Shown: positions 36,517 through 45,556 of the stretch, piece after piece
Numbering within the stretch: the stretch's first letter is position 1
Layout of the letters: each line of letters opens with the position of its first letter
Source of the DNA: Cellulosimicrobium cellulans
GTDB lineage: Bacteria; Actinomycetota; Actinomycetes; Actinomycetales; Cellulomonadaceae
Direction: 5' to 3'
Assembly (NCBI RefSeq): GCF_024124905.1
Contig: NZ_JAMXST010000001.1
Span: forward strand, 744,001-808,000
Length of the DNA stretch: 64,000 nucleotides
Position numbers and translations under genes: made by a program
Notes under the pieces: model-generated
Databases searched by the model: none
What the model saw: only the letters and a program-made list of their open reading frames with translations
Told to the model about the DNA's origin: nothing

Positions 36517-38214
36517 TCACTTCGCCTCGGCGTAGTGGTCGACGACCGCGACGGTGAGCGGGAAGTCGACCGGGAACTCCCCGAACAGGAGGCGTCCTGC
36601 CTCCGCCGCGGCCGCGCGGACCTCGTCGGCCACCGCCTCGGCGAGCTCGGCCGGCGCGTGCACGACGACCTCGTCGTGGAGGAAGAACACGAGGTGCGCC
36701 CGGTCGGCGAACGGCGCGGGCGCGGCGCCCGGGGCCGCGGCGAGGGGCAGCTCCCACAGCCGGCGCCGGATCGAGGCGAGCCAGCACAGCGCCCACTCGG
36801 CGGCCGTGCCCTGCACGACGAAGTTCCGCGTGAACCGGCCCCACGCGCGGGTGTACGACCGGGCGCGCGCCTGCGCGTCCGCGCCCGTCCGGCCGCTCTC
36901 GGCGTCGTCCGCGCCGCCCTCCTCGACCGCGTAGGCACCCTCCTGGGCCGCCTGCCACGACTCGCCGGGGCGCGGCGAGCTCCGGCCGAGGAGGGTCGAC
37001 ACGACCTCGCCGCGCTCGCCCGCCTGCGCGGCGCGCTCCACGAGCCCGATGGCGTCGGGGAACGCCTTCGCGAGGCGCGGCAGGACGAGCGCGCTGTCAC
37101 CGGTCGTGCCCCCGTACATCGCCCCGAGCATCCCGACCTTCGCGTGGTCGCGCGTCGCGACCGCTCCCGACGCGACGATGCCCGCGTACATGTCGCCCCC
37201 GCGCCCCGCCGCCGCCATGCGCTCGTCGTGCGCGAGCCCGGCCAGCACGCGCGGCTCGAGCTGCGCGGCGTCCGCCACGACGAGCTTCCAGCCCGAGTCG
37301 GCGACCACCGCGCGGCGCACCTGCTGAGGGAGCTGGAGCGCCCCGCCGCCGCTGGACGCCCAGCGACCCGTGACGACGCCGCCCACGACGTACTCGGTGC
37401 GGAACCGCCCGTCGTGCACCCAGGTGTCGAGCCAGGACCAGCCGTTCGCGGTGAAGAGCCGCGAGAGCTTCTTGTACTCGAGCAGCGGCGCGACGACGGG
37501 GTGGTCCGCGCGCTCGAGCTCCCACTTGCGCAGCGACCGCACGCCGACGCCCGCGTACTGCAACGCCTTCAGCAGGTCCGGGTGCGAGTCCGGGTTGAGG
37601 GTCGGCGGCGCGTCGAGGGCCGCGCGGATGCGCGCGACGAGGCCCTCCATGAGCGCGGGGCGCTCGCCGGGACGCGGTCGCGGGCCCAGCGCGTCCGTGA
37701 GGATCGCGTCGTGCACGTCGGCGCGCCATGGGACGCCCGCGTGGTGCATCTCCGCGGCGACGAGCGCGCCCGCCGACTCGGCGGCGAGCAGCATCCGCAG
37801 CCGTCCCGGGCCGCCCGGACCGTCGGCCCCGTCGACCGCCGCGAGCTGGTCGCGCAGCTCCGCGACCGTGTCGAGCTCGACGCGCGGCACGGCCTCGGCT
37901 CCGAGCTCGAACAGGCCGACGGGCCGCGGCGCCGCCGTCGGCTCGCGGCCCGCGGGCACCGCGGCGAGCGCGTCCCACGGACCCGGGTCGCGCCGTGCGA
38001 GCGCCGATCCCGCGGCGAGCTGCGAGCGCCGCAGCACCACGTGGGACAGGCGCAGGTCGTGCGACCGCTCGACGCGCCGACCCTCGGCGAGGAGCCGTGG
38101 ATACCACCGGTTCGTGTCGTCCCACGTCTCGCGGACGGGTTCCGCCGGGCCGTCGACGACGTGCTCGACCCGACCGTGCTCGGGCGACCCGACGTGGACG
38201 GCGTACGTGCTCAT
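36517..38214 (-). CDS. PolA-like bifunctional 3'-5' exonuclease/DNA polymerase
   Basis: A 565-residue family A polymerase without the FEN domain. Seen: polymerase motif A VVADAAQLEPRVLAGLAHDERM, with the metal Asp but AQLEPR in place of SQIELR. The O-helix region is RDHAKVGMLGAMYGG and motif C is FFLHDEVVVHAP. The N-terminal ~190 residues stand where the 3'-5' exonuclease lies, but I do not see its DEDD residues clearly, so proofreading is doubtful. ATG 38214 overlaps the SWIM gene stop (ATGA), placing it as the last gene of the AAA/VWA/SWIM operon. Confidence 0.85.
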   Translation of the reverse strand: MSTYAVHVGSPEHGRVEHVVDGPAEPVRETWDDTNRWYPRLLAEGRRVERSHDLRLSHVVLRRSQLAAGSALARRDPGPWDALAAVPAGREPTAAPRPVGLFELGAEAVPRVELDTVAELRDQLAAVDGADGPGGPGRLRMLLAAESAGALVAAEMHHAGVPWRADVHDAILTDALGPRPRPGERPALMEGLVARIRAALDAPPTLNPDSHPDLLKALQYAGVGVRSLRKWELERADHPVVAPLLEYKKLSRLFTANGWSWLDTWVHDGRFRTEYVVGGVVTGRWASSGGGALQLPQQVRRAVVADSGWKLVVADAAQLEPRVLAGLAHDERMAAAGRGGDMYAGIVASGAVATRDHAKVGMLGAMYGGTTGDSALVLPRLAKAFPDAIGLVERAAQAGERGEVVSTLLGRSSPRPGESWQAAQEGAYAVEEGGADDAESGRTGADAQARARSYTRAWGRFTRNFVVQGTAAEWALCWLASIRRRLWELPLAAAPGAAPAPFADRAHLVFFLHDEVVVHAPAELAEAVADEVRAAAAEAGRLLFGEFPVDFPLTVAVVDHYAEAK

Positions 38215-40523
38215 GCGCGCACCGCCCGCTGGTCCGGCCGGGGCTCGCGGGACGAGCCCACGACCCGCGCGAGGGCGCGGCCCCGCGAGGCGACGAGCGC
38301 CGCCCGCAGCAGGCGTGCGGCGTCGGGCTCGTGGGCGACGAGCGCCACCGCACCCGCGAGGGTCGGGGCCCCGAGGTCGTCCGCGGTCCGCGCCGCGCGG
38401 GCGAGGGCGGCCGCCTGGTGCGGACTGAGGTGCCGGCGGCCGGTGGCCGCGAGCGCCACGGCGGCGTCGAGCACCGTGCCGCAGACCTCCTCGACGGGGG
38501 CCGGTACCGCGACCTCGTGCACCTGGGTGGCGGCTCGCCCGCGCAGCGCGCGGACGCGAGCGCGCAGCCGGGTCCACGCGCTCGACCAGGCGCGGTGGTC
38601 GTAGGCCGGCGTGAGCGTCGGCACGACGAGCCGGAGTCCTCCCCCGGGACGCTCGACGAACAGGCCGACGGCCTCGGACCCGCCGGACTCCAGATCGTGC
38701 TCGACCGCGACGGCGACGAGCCGACGGCTCCCCGCCGCCACCCCGAGCAGGGTGTCGCAGGCCGCCTCGTCGGCCGCGTCGACGCGCACGACGGTCGGCG
38801 TGCCGTCCGCCGCGACGAGGGTCCAGGTGATCTCCTGCGCGACCTCGTCGACGCCGACCGGCCCGGCGTCCCGGACCATGACGACCCGCACCACCGCCGG
38901 CCTCCGGCCGAAGCCCACCTCCTCCCGCGCGTCGGTCCGCGCGGTCCGGTCGGCGACCTCGCTCAGCGCGTCGGCGTCGAACCGCCCCCACGGTTCGACG
39001 ACCGGGCCCTCGCCCGGGCGCAGCGCCCCGGCACGCTCGGTCGCACCCCGCAGGGCGAACGGGCCGCGGCAGAGCGCCTCCACCGAGCGCCCCCAGACGA
39101 GCGGGAGGTCCCACGAGCGGCGGAACGTCGGGTCGGCCCCGGGCGGTCGCCCGGTCGTGACCGTCCGCGCGCGCCCCTCGGCGCCGTCCCACAGATGCAC
39201 GGTGACACCCCGCACCCCCGACGCGGCGACCCACCAGCGAGCACCGAGCGGGAGGAGGTGCGGGAGGTCCGTCACGCGCTCGTCCGGCGCCGCGGCGTCC
39301 GGCGCGGGCTCGGCCCGCACGAACGCCCACAGCTCGGCCAGCGCGAGCAGGCACTCCTCCTCGTCGACGGCGTCGCGGCGGTCCGCGAGCGCCTCGAGCC
39401 GCCCGACCGCGGACGTGACGAGCCGCTGCACCGCGGGCCGGCGCCCCAGCCGGGCGAGCACCCCGGCGCCGCGCAGCTCCTCCAGGTCGTCACGGCCGAG
39501 GTGCGAGAGCCCGACGTCGAGCACGCGCTCGACGGTGCGCGCGACCTCGTCCGCGACCGTCCGCGCGTCCGGCACCCCGGCGGCGCGCGGCGCGGCCGCA
39601 GCCGCCTCCTCGGGCCACGGCCAGGCACGGCCGTGCGCACCCCAGACGCGGGCGAGCGCCTCGAGTCGCCACCGTCGGTCGTCCGCCGCGCGCGCTGTCG
39701 GAGAGGCAACGCGTTCGCGCTCGACGAGCATCCCGGCGAACCCCGCCCCCGCGACGAAGGTGACGCGCGGGGCGTCGGGCCAGGAGACCACCGCACGAGG
39801 ACCGTCCACCGTCACGTCCGTCGTGCCGCCGCGCGTCGGGACCTCGGCCCGCTCCCGCTTCTCCCGGGCGACCGCGCGCACGACGGCGGCACCGGCGGCC
39901 CGGTGCACCGCCCGCGGGTCGAGCGCGAGTATCTCGCCCAGCGGATCGGCGCCCGACGCGGCACGAGGACCAGGGTCTGGCTGCGGTGGCGCGCCCGTCC
40001 CGGCGCGCTGCGCTGCCGGACCCGCCGAACCGGCGTCGGCTCGACCGAGACGCGCGCGGACGGCCCCGGGATCGGGACCGTCATCGGCATCGGCGTCGGC
40101 GTCGGCGTCGGCGGGAGCGTCGGCCGTCGGTCGCACCGCCGCCGTCCGGTCACGGACCGTCACGACCGGCTCGACCGGCTCGATCGGCTCGGTCGGCTCC
40201 TCGATCGGCTCGGCCGTCGTCGCCTCCACCGGCGCGGCCCCCGCGTCGCGCGCCCACAGGCACGCGGCCACCACGTGCTGGCAGACGCCGGCGGTCGGGC
40301 ACCCGCACCGCGCACCCGCGGGACCGCGCGCGTCGAGCTCGACGCGCGCGCCCCCGACCGACAGCGCGGCCCCGTCCCCGCGCAGCTCGATCACCTCCAC
40401 CTTCCCCGCGGCGACGTCCTTGCGTGCGCGACGGACCAGGCCGGAGTTGGCGAGGGTGGCGAGCGCGGCGTCGTCGTACCCCGCGTACACCGCGACCCAG
40501 GGGCCAGGCCCGGTACCGCTCAC
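38211..40523 (-). CDS. SWIM zinc-finger domain protein (YehQ-like)
   Basis: A 770-residue protein with an N-terminal SWIM finger: C73-x-C75-x5-C81-x-H83 (CGCPTAGVCQH). A long low-complexity linker follows (about 95-190) made of Glu-Pro-Ile/Thr repeats and an Ala-Asp run, then a large helical region without recognised motifs. It belongs with the AAA (YehL-like), DUF5682 (YehM-like) and VWA (YehP-like) genes just upstream. SWIM fingers bind DNA or proteins. GTG 40523 overlaps the VWA stop (GTGA). Frames extending upstream of this start are shadows. Confidence 0.82.
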   Translation of the reverse strand: MSGTGPGPWVAVYAGYDDAALATLANSGLVRRARKDVAAGKVEVIELRGDGAALSVGGARVELDARGPAGARCGCPTAGVCQHVVAACLWARDAGAAPVEATTAEPIEEPTEPIEPVEPVVTVRDRTAAVRPTADAPADADADADADDGPDPGAVRARLGRADAGSAGPAAQRAGTGAPPQPDPGPRAASGADPLGEILALDPRAVHRAAGAAVVRAVAREKRERAEVPTRGGTTDVTVDGPRAVVSWPDAPRVTFVAGAGFAGMLVERERVASPTARAADDRRWRLEALARVWGAHGRAWPWPEEAAAAAPRAAGVPDARTVADEVARTVERVLDVGLSHLGRDDLEELRGAGVLARLGRRPAVQRLVTSAVGRLEALADRRDAVDEEECLLALAELWAFVRAEPAPDAAAPDERVTDLPHLLPLGARWWVAASGVRGVTVHLWDGAEGRARTVTTGRPPGADPTFRRSWDLPLVWGRSVEALCRGPFALRGATERAGALRPGEGPVVEPWGRFDADALSEVADRTARTDAREEVGFGRRPAVVRVVMVRDAGPVGVDEVAQEITWTLVAADGTPTVVRVDAADEAACDTLLGVAAGSRRLVAVAVEHDLESGGSEAVGLFVERPGGGLRLVVPTLTPAYDHRAWSSAWTRLRARVRALRGRAATQVHEVAVPAPVEEVCGTVLDAAVALAATGRRHLSPHQAAALARAARTADDLGAPTLAGAVALVAHEPDAARLLRAALVASRGRALARVVGSSREPRPDQRAVRA
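40081..40113. repeat. Tandem hexanucleotide repeat in the SWIM gene
   Basis: About five copies of a GTCGGC/ATCGGC hexamer, encoding the alternating Ala-Asp run in the linker of the SWIM protein. It is in frame (6-base unit), so length change by slippage would add or remove Ala-Asp pairs without a frameshift. Confidence 0.7.
40163..40210. repeat. Tandem 9-base repeat in the SWIM gene
   Basis: Five near-identical CGACCGGCT-type units (one 3-base interruption at 40199-40201), encoding the Glu-Pro-Ile/Val/Thr repeats of the SWIM protein linker. Confidence 0.7.
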
Positions 40524-41764
40524 GGGAGCACCTCCCCCAGCCACTCCGCGAAGCGCTCCGGGGTGAGCGCCGCGATCTCCATGCCCTGCTCCGCGAGCCG
40601 CCGGGCGACGCCGCGGTCGTACGCCGGATTCGCCTGGCCGTCGAGGGCGGCGAGGCCGAGCAGCCGTACGCCGGACGCGTGCAGCCGCCCGACGCTCGCG
40701 ACGAGCTGCGACACGGAACCCCCCTCCTCGAAGTCGCTCACGAGCGCCACGACGGTCCGGCGCGGGTCGCGCACGTGCTGCTCCGCGTAGCGCACGGCGC
40801 GCGCGATGTCCGTGCCCCCGCCGAGCTGTGCGGTGAGGAGCACCGTCACGGGGTCGTGCGCGAGGTGCGACATGTCGACGACCGACGTGTCGAACAGCAC
40901 GAGCCGCACGGTGATCCCGGGCAGGCCGGCGAGGATGCCGGCGCTCACCGCGCTGTACAGCACCGACGAGGCCATCGAGCCGGACTGGTCCACGAGCAGG
41001 ACCACGTCGTACGACAGCGCACGCCGGCGCCGCGCCGAGAAGCGGAGGTCCGTGACGAGCAGGCGCCGCCGCTCCGGGTCCCAGCGCCCGAGGTTCGCGC
41101 GCACGGTCGCCGCCGCGTCGAACGTGCGGCTCGACCGCACGAACGAGCGGCGCGACCGGTCGCGGCGACCGTCCACCGCGGTCTCGAAGCGCGGCCGCAG
41201 CCGCCGCACGACGTCCTCCACGACGCGCGCGACGAGCCGCTGCAGACCGTCCTGCACCCCGGGCCCGAGCCTGCCCCGGGCACGCAGCAGCGCGGACGCG
41301 AGCTCCGTGCTCGGCTCCACCGCCTCGACGGCGCGGGGGTCCGCGAGCAGCTCCGTCATCCCGTAGCGGCCCACCGCCTCGACCTGCATGCGCTCGAACG
41401 TCTCGCGCGGGAACAGCTCGCGCGCGGACTCGAGCCAGTCCAGGCCCGCGACGACGGAGCCCCCGCGCCCCCCGCCGCCGCGCCCGGCGCGCGCGTCGTC
41501 GCCGTCGCCGTGCCGGTGCCCACGCGCGGTGTACTCGCGGTCGTACAGGTGACCGAGCGTCCGGTCGAGGCCCTGGTCCTGCGGTGCGACGGGCAACGTG
41601 TCGCCGGCGTACCGGCCGAGCACGAGCCGCCACCGGCGCGCCGCCTCCTGATCGTCTGCGCGGCTCCCGGCGGGTTCGCCTGCGCCGGGCCCGAACCCGT
41701 CAGGTGCTACCCCGGTCGACGTCACGTCCGGCACGTCCGCCGTGCCGACACCCGCGCCCGTCAC
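40520..41764 (-). CDS. VWA-domain protein (YehP-like) partner of the MoxR ATPase
   Basis: A 414-residue protein with a C-terminal von Willebrand A domain. The MIDAS is visible as VLLVDQSGSMASS (about 265-280), with the second Asp/Thr positions in LFDTSVVDMSHL and GGGTDIARAVRYAEQ. The N-terminal ~230 residues are Gly/Arg-rich and helical. VWA proteins next to MoxR-type AAA ATPases typically act as substrate adaptors in chaperone-like complexes. GTG 41764 overlaps the DUF5682 stop (GTGA). Confidence 0.88.
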   Translation of the reverse strand: MTGAGVGTADVPDVTSTGVAPDGFGPGAGEPAGSRADDQEAARRWRLVLGRYAGDTLPVAPQDQGLDRTLGHLYDREYTARGHRHGDGDDARAGRGGGGRGGSVVAGLDWLESARELFPRETFERMQVEAVGRYGMTELLADPRAVEAVEPSTELASALLRARGRLGPGVQDGLQRLVARVVEDVVRRLRPRFETAVDGRRDRSRRSFVRSSRTFDAAATVRANLGRWDPERRRLLVTDLRFSARRRRALSYDVVLLVDQSGSMASSVLYSAVSAGILAGLPGITVRLVLFDTSVVDMSHLAHDPVTVLLTAQLGGGTDIARAVRYAEQHVRDPRRTVVALVSDFEEGGSVSQLVASVGRLHASGVRLLGLAALDGQANPAYDRGVARRLAEQGMEIAALTPERFAEWLGEVLP

Positions 41765-44265
41765 GACGCTCCCCCGCGCGTCCAGGCGCCGAGGCCGTCG
41801 CGCTCCAGGACCGCGACGAGCTCGCGCTCGACGAGCAGCCCGGCGCGCAGGTCGTCCTCGGTCACGTCGACGTGCCGGTCCAGCGCGGCGGCGCTCGTGC
41901 CGGTCCTCGCCGCGACGCGCTCCGCGAGCCGGTGCGTCTCGGTGGGCCGCAGCCAGGTGAAGGCGCGACGCAGGTCGGGCAGCACGGCACGGAACGCGTC
42001 CTCGTCCAGGCCGCGCAGGCCGTCGTCGACGGCGTCGAGCATCTCCGGGGTGTGGAGCAGAAGGTCGGGCGCGGCCCGCATCACGCCGCCGAGGAAGGCC
42101 GTCGCCGCCACCGGGTCCGCGCCGGGGGCGAGGTGCGCCCGGACGCGCGTGACGAGGCCGTCACCGCCGGGCTCGTCGTCCAGCTCGTCGTCGACGGCGG
42201 CGAACGCCGTGAGCGCGCCGCGCACCGCGGGCGACGCGTCGTCGTCCTCCCGCACGTGCACGAGCGCCCGCGCGACGGACTCCGCGGCCGAGCCGGTGCC
42301 GTCGCGGCCGGCATCGCGCAGGTCGCGGACCAGGGAGCGCAGCGCGACGAGGCTCGCCAGCGCGTCGTCCTGCGTCGCCTCGTCCGCGGAGGCGAGGTCC
42401 GGGACGAGGTAGGCGGCCGTGGCGAGCCCCTGCTCCGCGAGGTCGAGCAGCGCCTCGGCGTGCTCACCGAGCTCGAGCTCGGTGCGCGCGCGCCACAGCC
42501 CGACGAGTCGGCGCATACCCGCGACCACCGAGGCGAGCGACGGGTCGACGTCGAGCGTCGCACGCACGAGCGCGACCAGCGGGGGCAGCCGGTCGGGCAG
42601 ACCCACCACGACGCACTGCGCGACGAGTCGCGCCACCGCGTCGCTCGACCGCTCCTCGCGCGCCCGCTCGCGCGCGTCGTCGAGCAGCGCGACGGCGACG
42701 GCGTCGAGCGTCGCCCCGCGGTGCGAGAGCTCGACGAGCCGCGCCTCGACGAGGGGCGTCCACGCGTACTCCCACTCCTCGAGCACGAGGCCGAGCCCGC
42801 GTCCGGCCACGTGGTCGGGGCCGGAGGCCCGGCGCGCGAACCCGAGCTCGAGGAACGCGCACAGCGCGAGGAACCGGCGCCGGTCGCGGTGCGCGGCACG
42901 ACGGCGCGCGTCGAGCCGGACGGTGCGCGGCACGGAGTCGGACACGTCGAGGCGCAGCGCCCGCGCGCGTGCGCGTGCCTCCTCCACGAGGGGCGGCGAC
43001 GCACCCCCGGGCGGCACGTCGCCGAGCGCGCGCCCGGCGAACACCTCCGCGACCGCGAGCCCGAGCGGCCGGTCGCCCGCCGCGTCGAGGTCGTCGGGGT
43101 CCTTGACGTAGCAGGACGTGATCGCGTCGAGCAGGTCGGTGCGGCAGGGCCACGGCCGCTCGCGCAGGGCCGCGAGCCGATGCGCGTGCTCGACCGCGGC
43201 CTGCGACTGCGCCACGCTCACGAGCGCGCCCCGCTCGCTCGCCCCCCGCCCGACGTCGACGAGGACGGCGTTCGCCGCGCCCGCGGGACCGCCCGCGTCG
43301 TGGTGCGCGGCCCAGAGACGGTCGTAGTACCCGGGCGTCGGCATACCGGCGCCGTACCCGCGCAGCGCGTCGAGCCGCTCGTCGTCGTACCGCACGAGCC
43401 ACGCGGGCGCGTCGGCCAGGTCGCCGTACCCGCCCGCCGGGCGGCGCGCGACGACCGCCTCGCCGTGCGCGCTCCCGGTCAGCGCCTCGACGAGGGCGAG
43501 CGTGTGGAACGCGCCCGTCACGACGACGACCGGTCCGGCCGCGCGCGCCGCGTGCTCGGCGACGCGTGCCGACATCCGCGCCTCCCGGTCGAGCGACCCG
43601 TCCGCGACGAGCGCCTCGTCCTCGTAGTCCAGGCGGGCGAGGGCCGCCCACGCGAACACGTCGTCGGTGAGCTCGCGCCAGTCGCGCAGGCGCGCGGTGT
43701 CCCGCGCCTCGAACAGGTGGTCCCACAGCTCGTCGTGGTCGCGGCACCCGAGGCGCTCCGCGATCCGCGCGACCGTGCGGGAGTGCGCGAGGTGCCGCTC
43801 CGCGAGGACGGTGCGGGCCGCCGGGCCCTCGTCGTCGTCCTCCGCCTGCCGCGCGCCCCACGGGGAGTCGACGAACGCGAGCCCGGCGCCGAGGGCGTGT
43901 CCCGCCCGGAGCGCGACCCACTCGGGCGAGTACCGCGCGAGCGGGTAGAACCCCGCGCCGCGCGCGACTCCTCCCGCCCCGTTCGTGGGGTCGCCGGCGA
44001 GGCTGAGGACGGCGACCGGCGGGACCGTCTGCTCGTCGAGCAGCGCGGGCAGGAGGCGCGTGTACTCCTCCGGCCCCTCGACGAGCACGACCGCGGGCCG
44101 GACCTCCTCGACCAGCGCGGCGACGGCGACCGCGCACGCGGGGCTGTGGTGGCGCACGCCGACCAGGTGCACGCCGTCGCGCTCGCGCAGGGTCACGAGG
44201 TCGCGGGCCGCCTGCCGCAGCCGAAGCGGCGCGGCGTCCCACGCCGCGCGCGGGGCTACCGCCAC
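41761..44265 (-). CDS. DUF5682 family protein (YehM-like)
   Basis: An 834-residue cytosolic protein. The N-terminal half begins LVGVRHHSPACAVAVAALVEEVRPAVVLVEGPEEY, which is characteristic of DUF5682. It continues with GFYPLARYSPEWVALRAG, FVDSPWGARQ, VVTGAFHTLALV and an LDAITSCYVKD segment. The His/Glu-rich N-terminal motif (VRHHSP, EGPEEY, SPEW, GAFH) resembles the arrangement of EreA/TraB-type metal-dependent hydrolases, which is inference. The C-terminal half is helical. GTG 44265 overlaps the ATPase stop by 10 bases. The open frame to 45249 is a shadow of the ATPase gene. Confidence 0.82.
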   Translation of the reverse strand: MAVAPRAAWDAAPLRLRQAARDLVTLRERDGVHLVGVRHHSPACAVAVAALVEEVRPAVVLVEGPEEYTRLLPALLDEQTVPPVAVLSLAGDPTNGAGGVARGAGFYPLARYSPEWVALRAGHALGAGLAFVDSPWGARQAEDDDEGPAARTVLAERHLAHSRTVARIAERLGCRDHDELWDHLFEARDTARLRDWRELTDDVFAWAALARLDYEDEALVADGSLDREARMSARVAEHAARAAGPVVVVTGAFHTLALVEALTGSAHGEAVVARRPAGGYGDLADAPAWLVRYDDERLDALRGYGAGMPTPGYYDRLWAAHHDAGGPAGAANAVLVDVGRGASERGALVSVAQSQAAVEHAHRLAALRERPWPCRTDLLDAITSCYVKDPDDLDAAGDRPLGLAVAEVFAGRALGDVPPGGASPPLVEEARARARALRLDVSDSVPRTVRLDARRRAAHRDRRRFLALCAFLELGFARRASGPDHVAGRGLGLVLEEWEYAWTPLVEARLVELSHRGATLDAVAVALLDDARERAREERSSDAVARLVAQCVVVGLPDRLPPLVALVRATLDVDPSLASVVAGMRRLVGLWRARTELELGEHAEALLDLAEQGLATAAYLVPDLASADEATQDDALASLVALRSLVRDLRDAGRDGTGSAAESVARALVHVREDDDASPAVRGALTAFAAVDDELDDEPGGDGLVTRVRAHLAPGADPVAATAFLGGVMRAAPDLLLHTPEMLDAVDDGLRGLDEDAFRAVLPDLRRAFTWLRPTETHRLAERVAARTGTSAAALDRHVDVTEDDLRAGLLVERELVAVLERDGLGAWTRGGAS

Positions 44266-45392
44266 AGGTCGCCCGCCGCGGTGAGGAAGTCCTTCCACCG
44301 CGCGTCCGAGCGCGCGCGCTCGCGCACCACGTTGTCGACGTAGTGCCGCAGGCGGCGCGCGTCCTCCTCGTCGCCCTTGAGCGCCACGCCGCCCACCTGG
44401 CGCGCGACCTGGCCCGCGGTCACCGTGCCGTCGCCGAGGTAGCGGGCCTCGAGCGAGGCGGCGACCGCGACGTTCACGGCCTCGGCGGTCGACATCACCG
44501 TCTCGGGCCGCTTGACCGGGGCGCCGCTCGCCGTCGTGCCCGTGCGCAGGTCCTGGAAGACCGTGACGAGCACCTCGAGCACGTCGCGGTCGAGCCGTGG
44601 ACGCTCCGGGGCCGGGCCGAGCTCGGCCGTCAGCCGGCTCTCGACGAGCTCCATCTCGAACGCGCGGTCCCGGATGGGCGCGACGGTCTCGAAGTTGAAG
44701 CGGCGCTTGAGCGCCGCCGACATCTCGTGGACGCCGCGGTCGCGCAGGTTCGCCGTCGCGAGCACGTTGAACCCGGGCCGCGCCGCGACGCGCGCGTCGG
44801 CGCCGAGCTCGGGGACCATGAGCTGCTTCTCCGAGAGCACGGACACGAGCGTGTCCTGGATCTCGGGCGCGCAGCGCGTGATCTCCTCGAACCGCGCGAT
44901 CCGCCCGCTCTCCATCGCGCGGAAGACCGGCGACGGGACGAGCGAGCGCTCGCTCGGCCCCTCGGCGATGAGCAGGGCGTAGTTCCACGAGTACCGCACG
45001 TGGTCCTCGCTCGTGCCCGCGGTGCCCTGGACGGTGAGCGTCGACGTGCCGCTCGCGGCGGCGGCCAGCAGCTCGGACAGGAGCGACTTCGCGGTGCCCG
45101 GCTCGCCGACGAGCATGAGCCCCTGGCGGCCCAGCAGCGACACGACCGCGCGGTCGACAAGCGGGTCGTCGCCGAAGAACTTGCGGCTCACGCCGAGCTC
45201 CGCGTCGCCCACGACGAACGCGCGCACCGCACGGGGGCTCAGGCGCCACCCGGGCGGGACGTCGGCGCCCCGGCGCGCGTCCGCCGCCGCGAGCGCCGCG
45301 AGCTCGTCGGCGTACCGGACCTCGGCGGGCGGCCGCAGCTCGCCCGGTCCTCCGGCCGCGACCTGCGCGTCACCGGTCGTCGTGCTCGTCAC
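44256..45392 (-). CDS. MoxR-family AAA+ ATPase, YehL subfamily
   Basis: A 378-residue AAA+ ATPase: Walker A GEPGTAKS (96-103), Walker B RIARFEEITRCAPEIQDTLVSVLSEKQ, sensor 1 NVLATANLRDRG, and arginine finger region AALKRRFNFETV. MoxR ATPases assemble as rings that remodel or activate partners through VWA proteins. The co-encoded VWA, DUF5682 and SWIM genes match the YehL subfamily neighbourhood. Start is GTG 45392. A strong hairpin separates it from the DUF4132 gene, so the operon probably has its own promoter in 45393-45519. Confidence 0.92.
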   Translation of the reverse strand: MTSTTTGDAQVAAGGPGELRPPAEVRYADELAALAAADARRGADVPPGWRLSPRAVRAFVVGDAELGVSRKFFGDDPLVDRAVVSLLGRQGLMLVGEPGTAKSLLSELLAAAASGTSTLTVQGTAGTSEDHVRYSWNYALLIAEGPSERSLVPSPVFRAMESGRIARFEEITRCAPEIQDTLVSVLSEKQLMVPELGADARVAARPGFNVLATANLRDRGVHEMSAALKRRFNFETVAPIRDRAFEMELVESRLTAELGPAPERPRLDRDVLEVLVTVFQDLRTGTTASGAPVKRPETVMSTAEAVNVAVAASLEARYLGDGTVTAGQVARQVGGVALKGDEEDARRLRHYVDNVVRERARSDARWKDFLTAAGDLWR

Positions 45393-45519
45393 CCGGGCTC
45401 CTCCTTCGTCGGGTCGCGGGCGCCGTGCCCGTGGTCCTGCAGGTCAGCGTAGGAGCCGCGTCCCACACGCCCGGCGGTGCGGCGCCGGGTCCCAGCACCG
45501 CACCGCTCCCGTGCCGCTC

Positions 45520-45553
45520 CGTGCCGGTCGGTCCTGGTGCGGACCGACGGGCA
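45520..45553 (-). terminator. Hairpin terminator of the DUF4132 gene
   Basis: 14-bp stem with one mismatch (45520-45533 with 45540-45553) and a TGGTGC loop, 4 bases beyond the DUF4132 stop. Confidence 0.75.
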
Positions 45554-45556
45554 CCG

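Noticed and set aside
40081-40210. CRISPR-like repeats
   Set aside because: Units are 6 and 9 bases without spacers and lie in frame within a coding sequence; no cas genes occur in the window.
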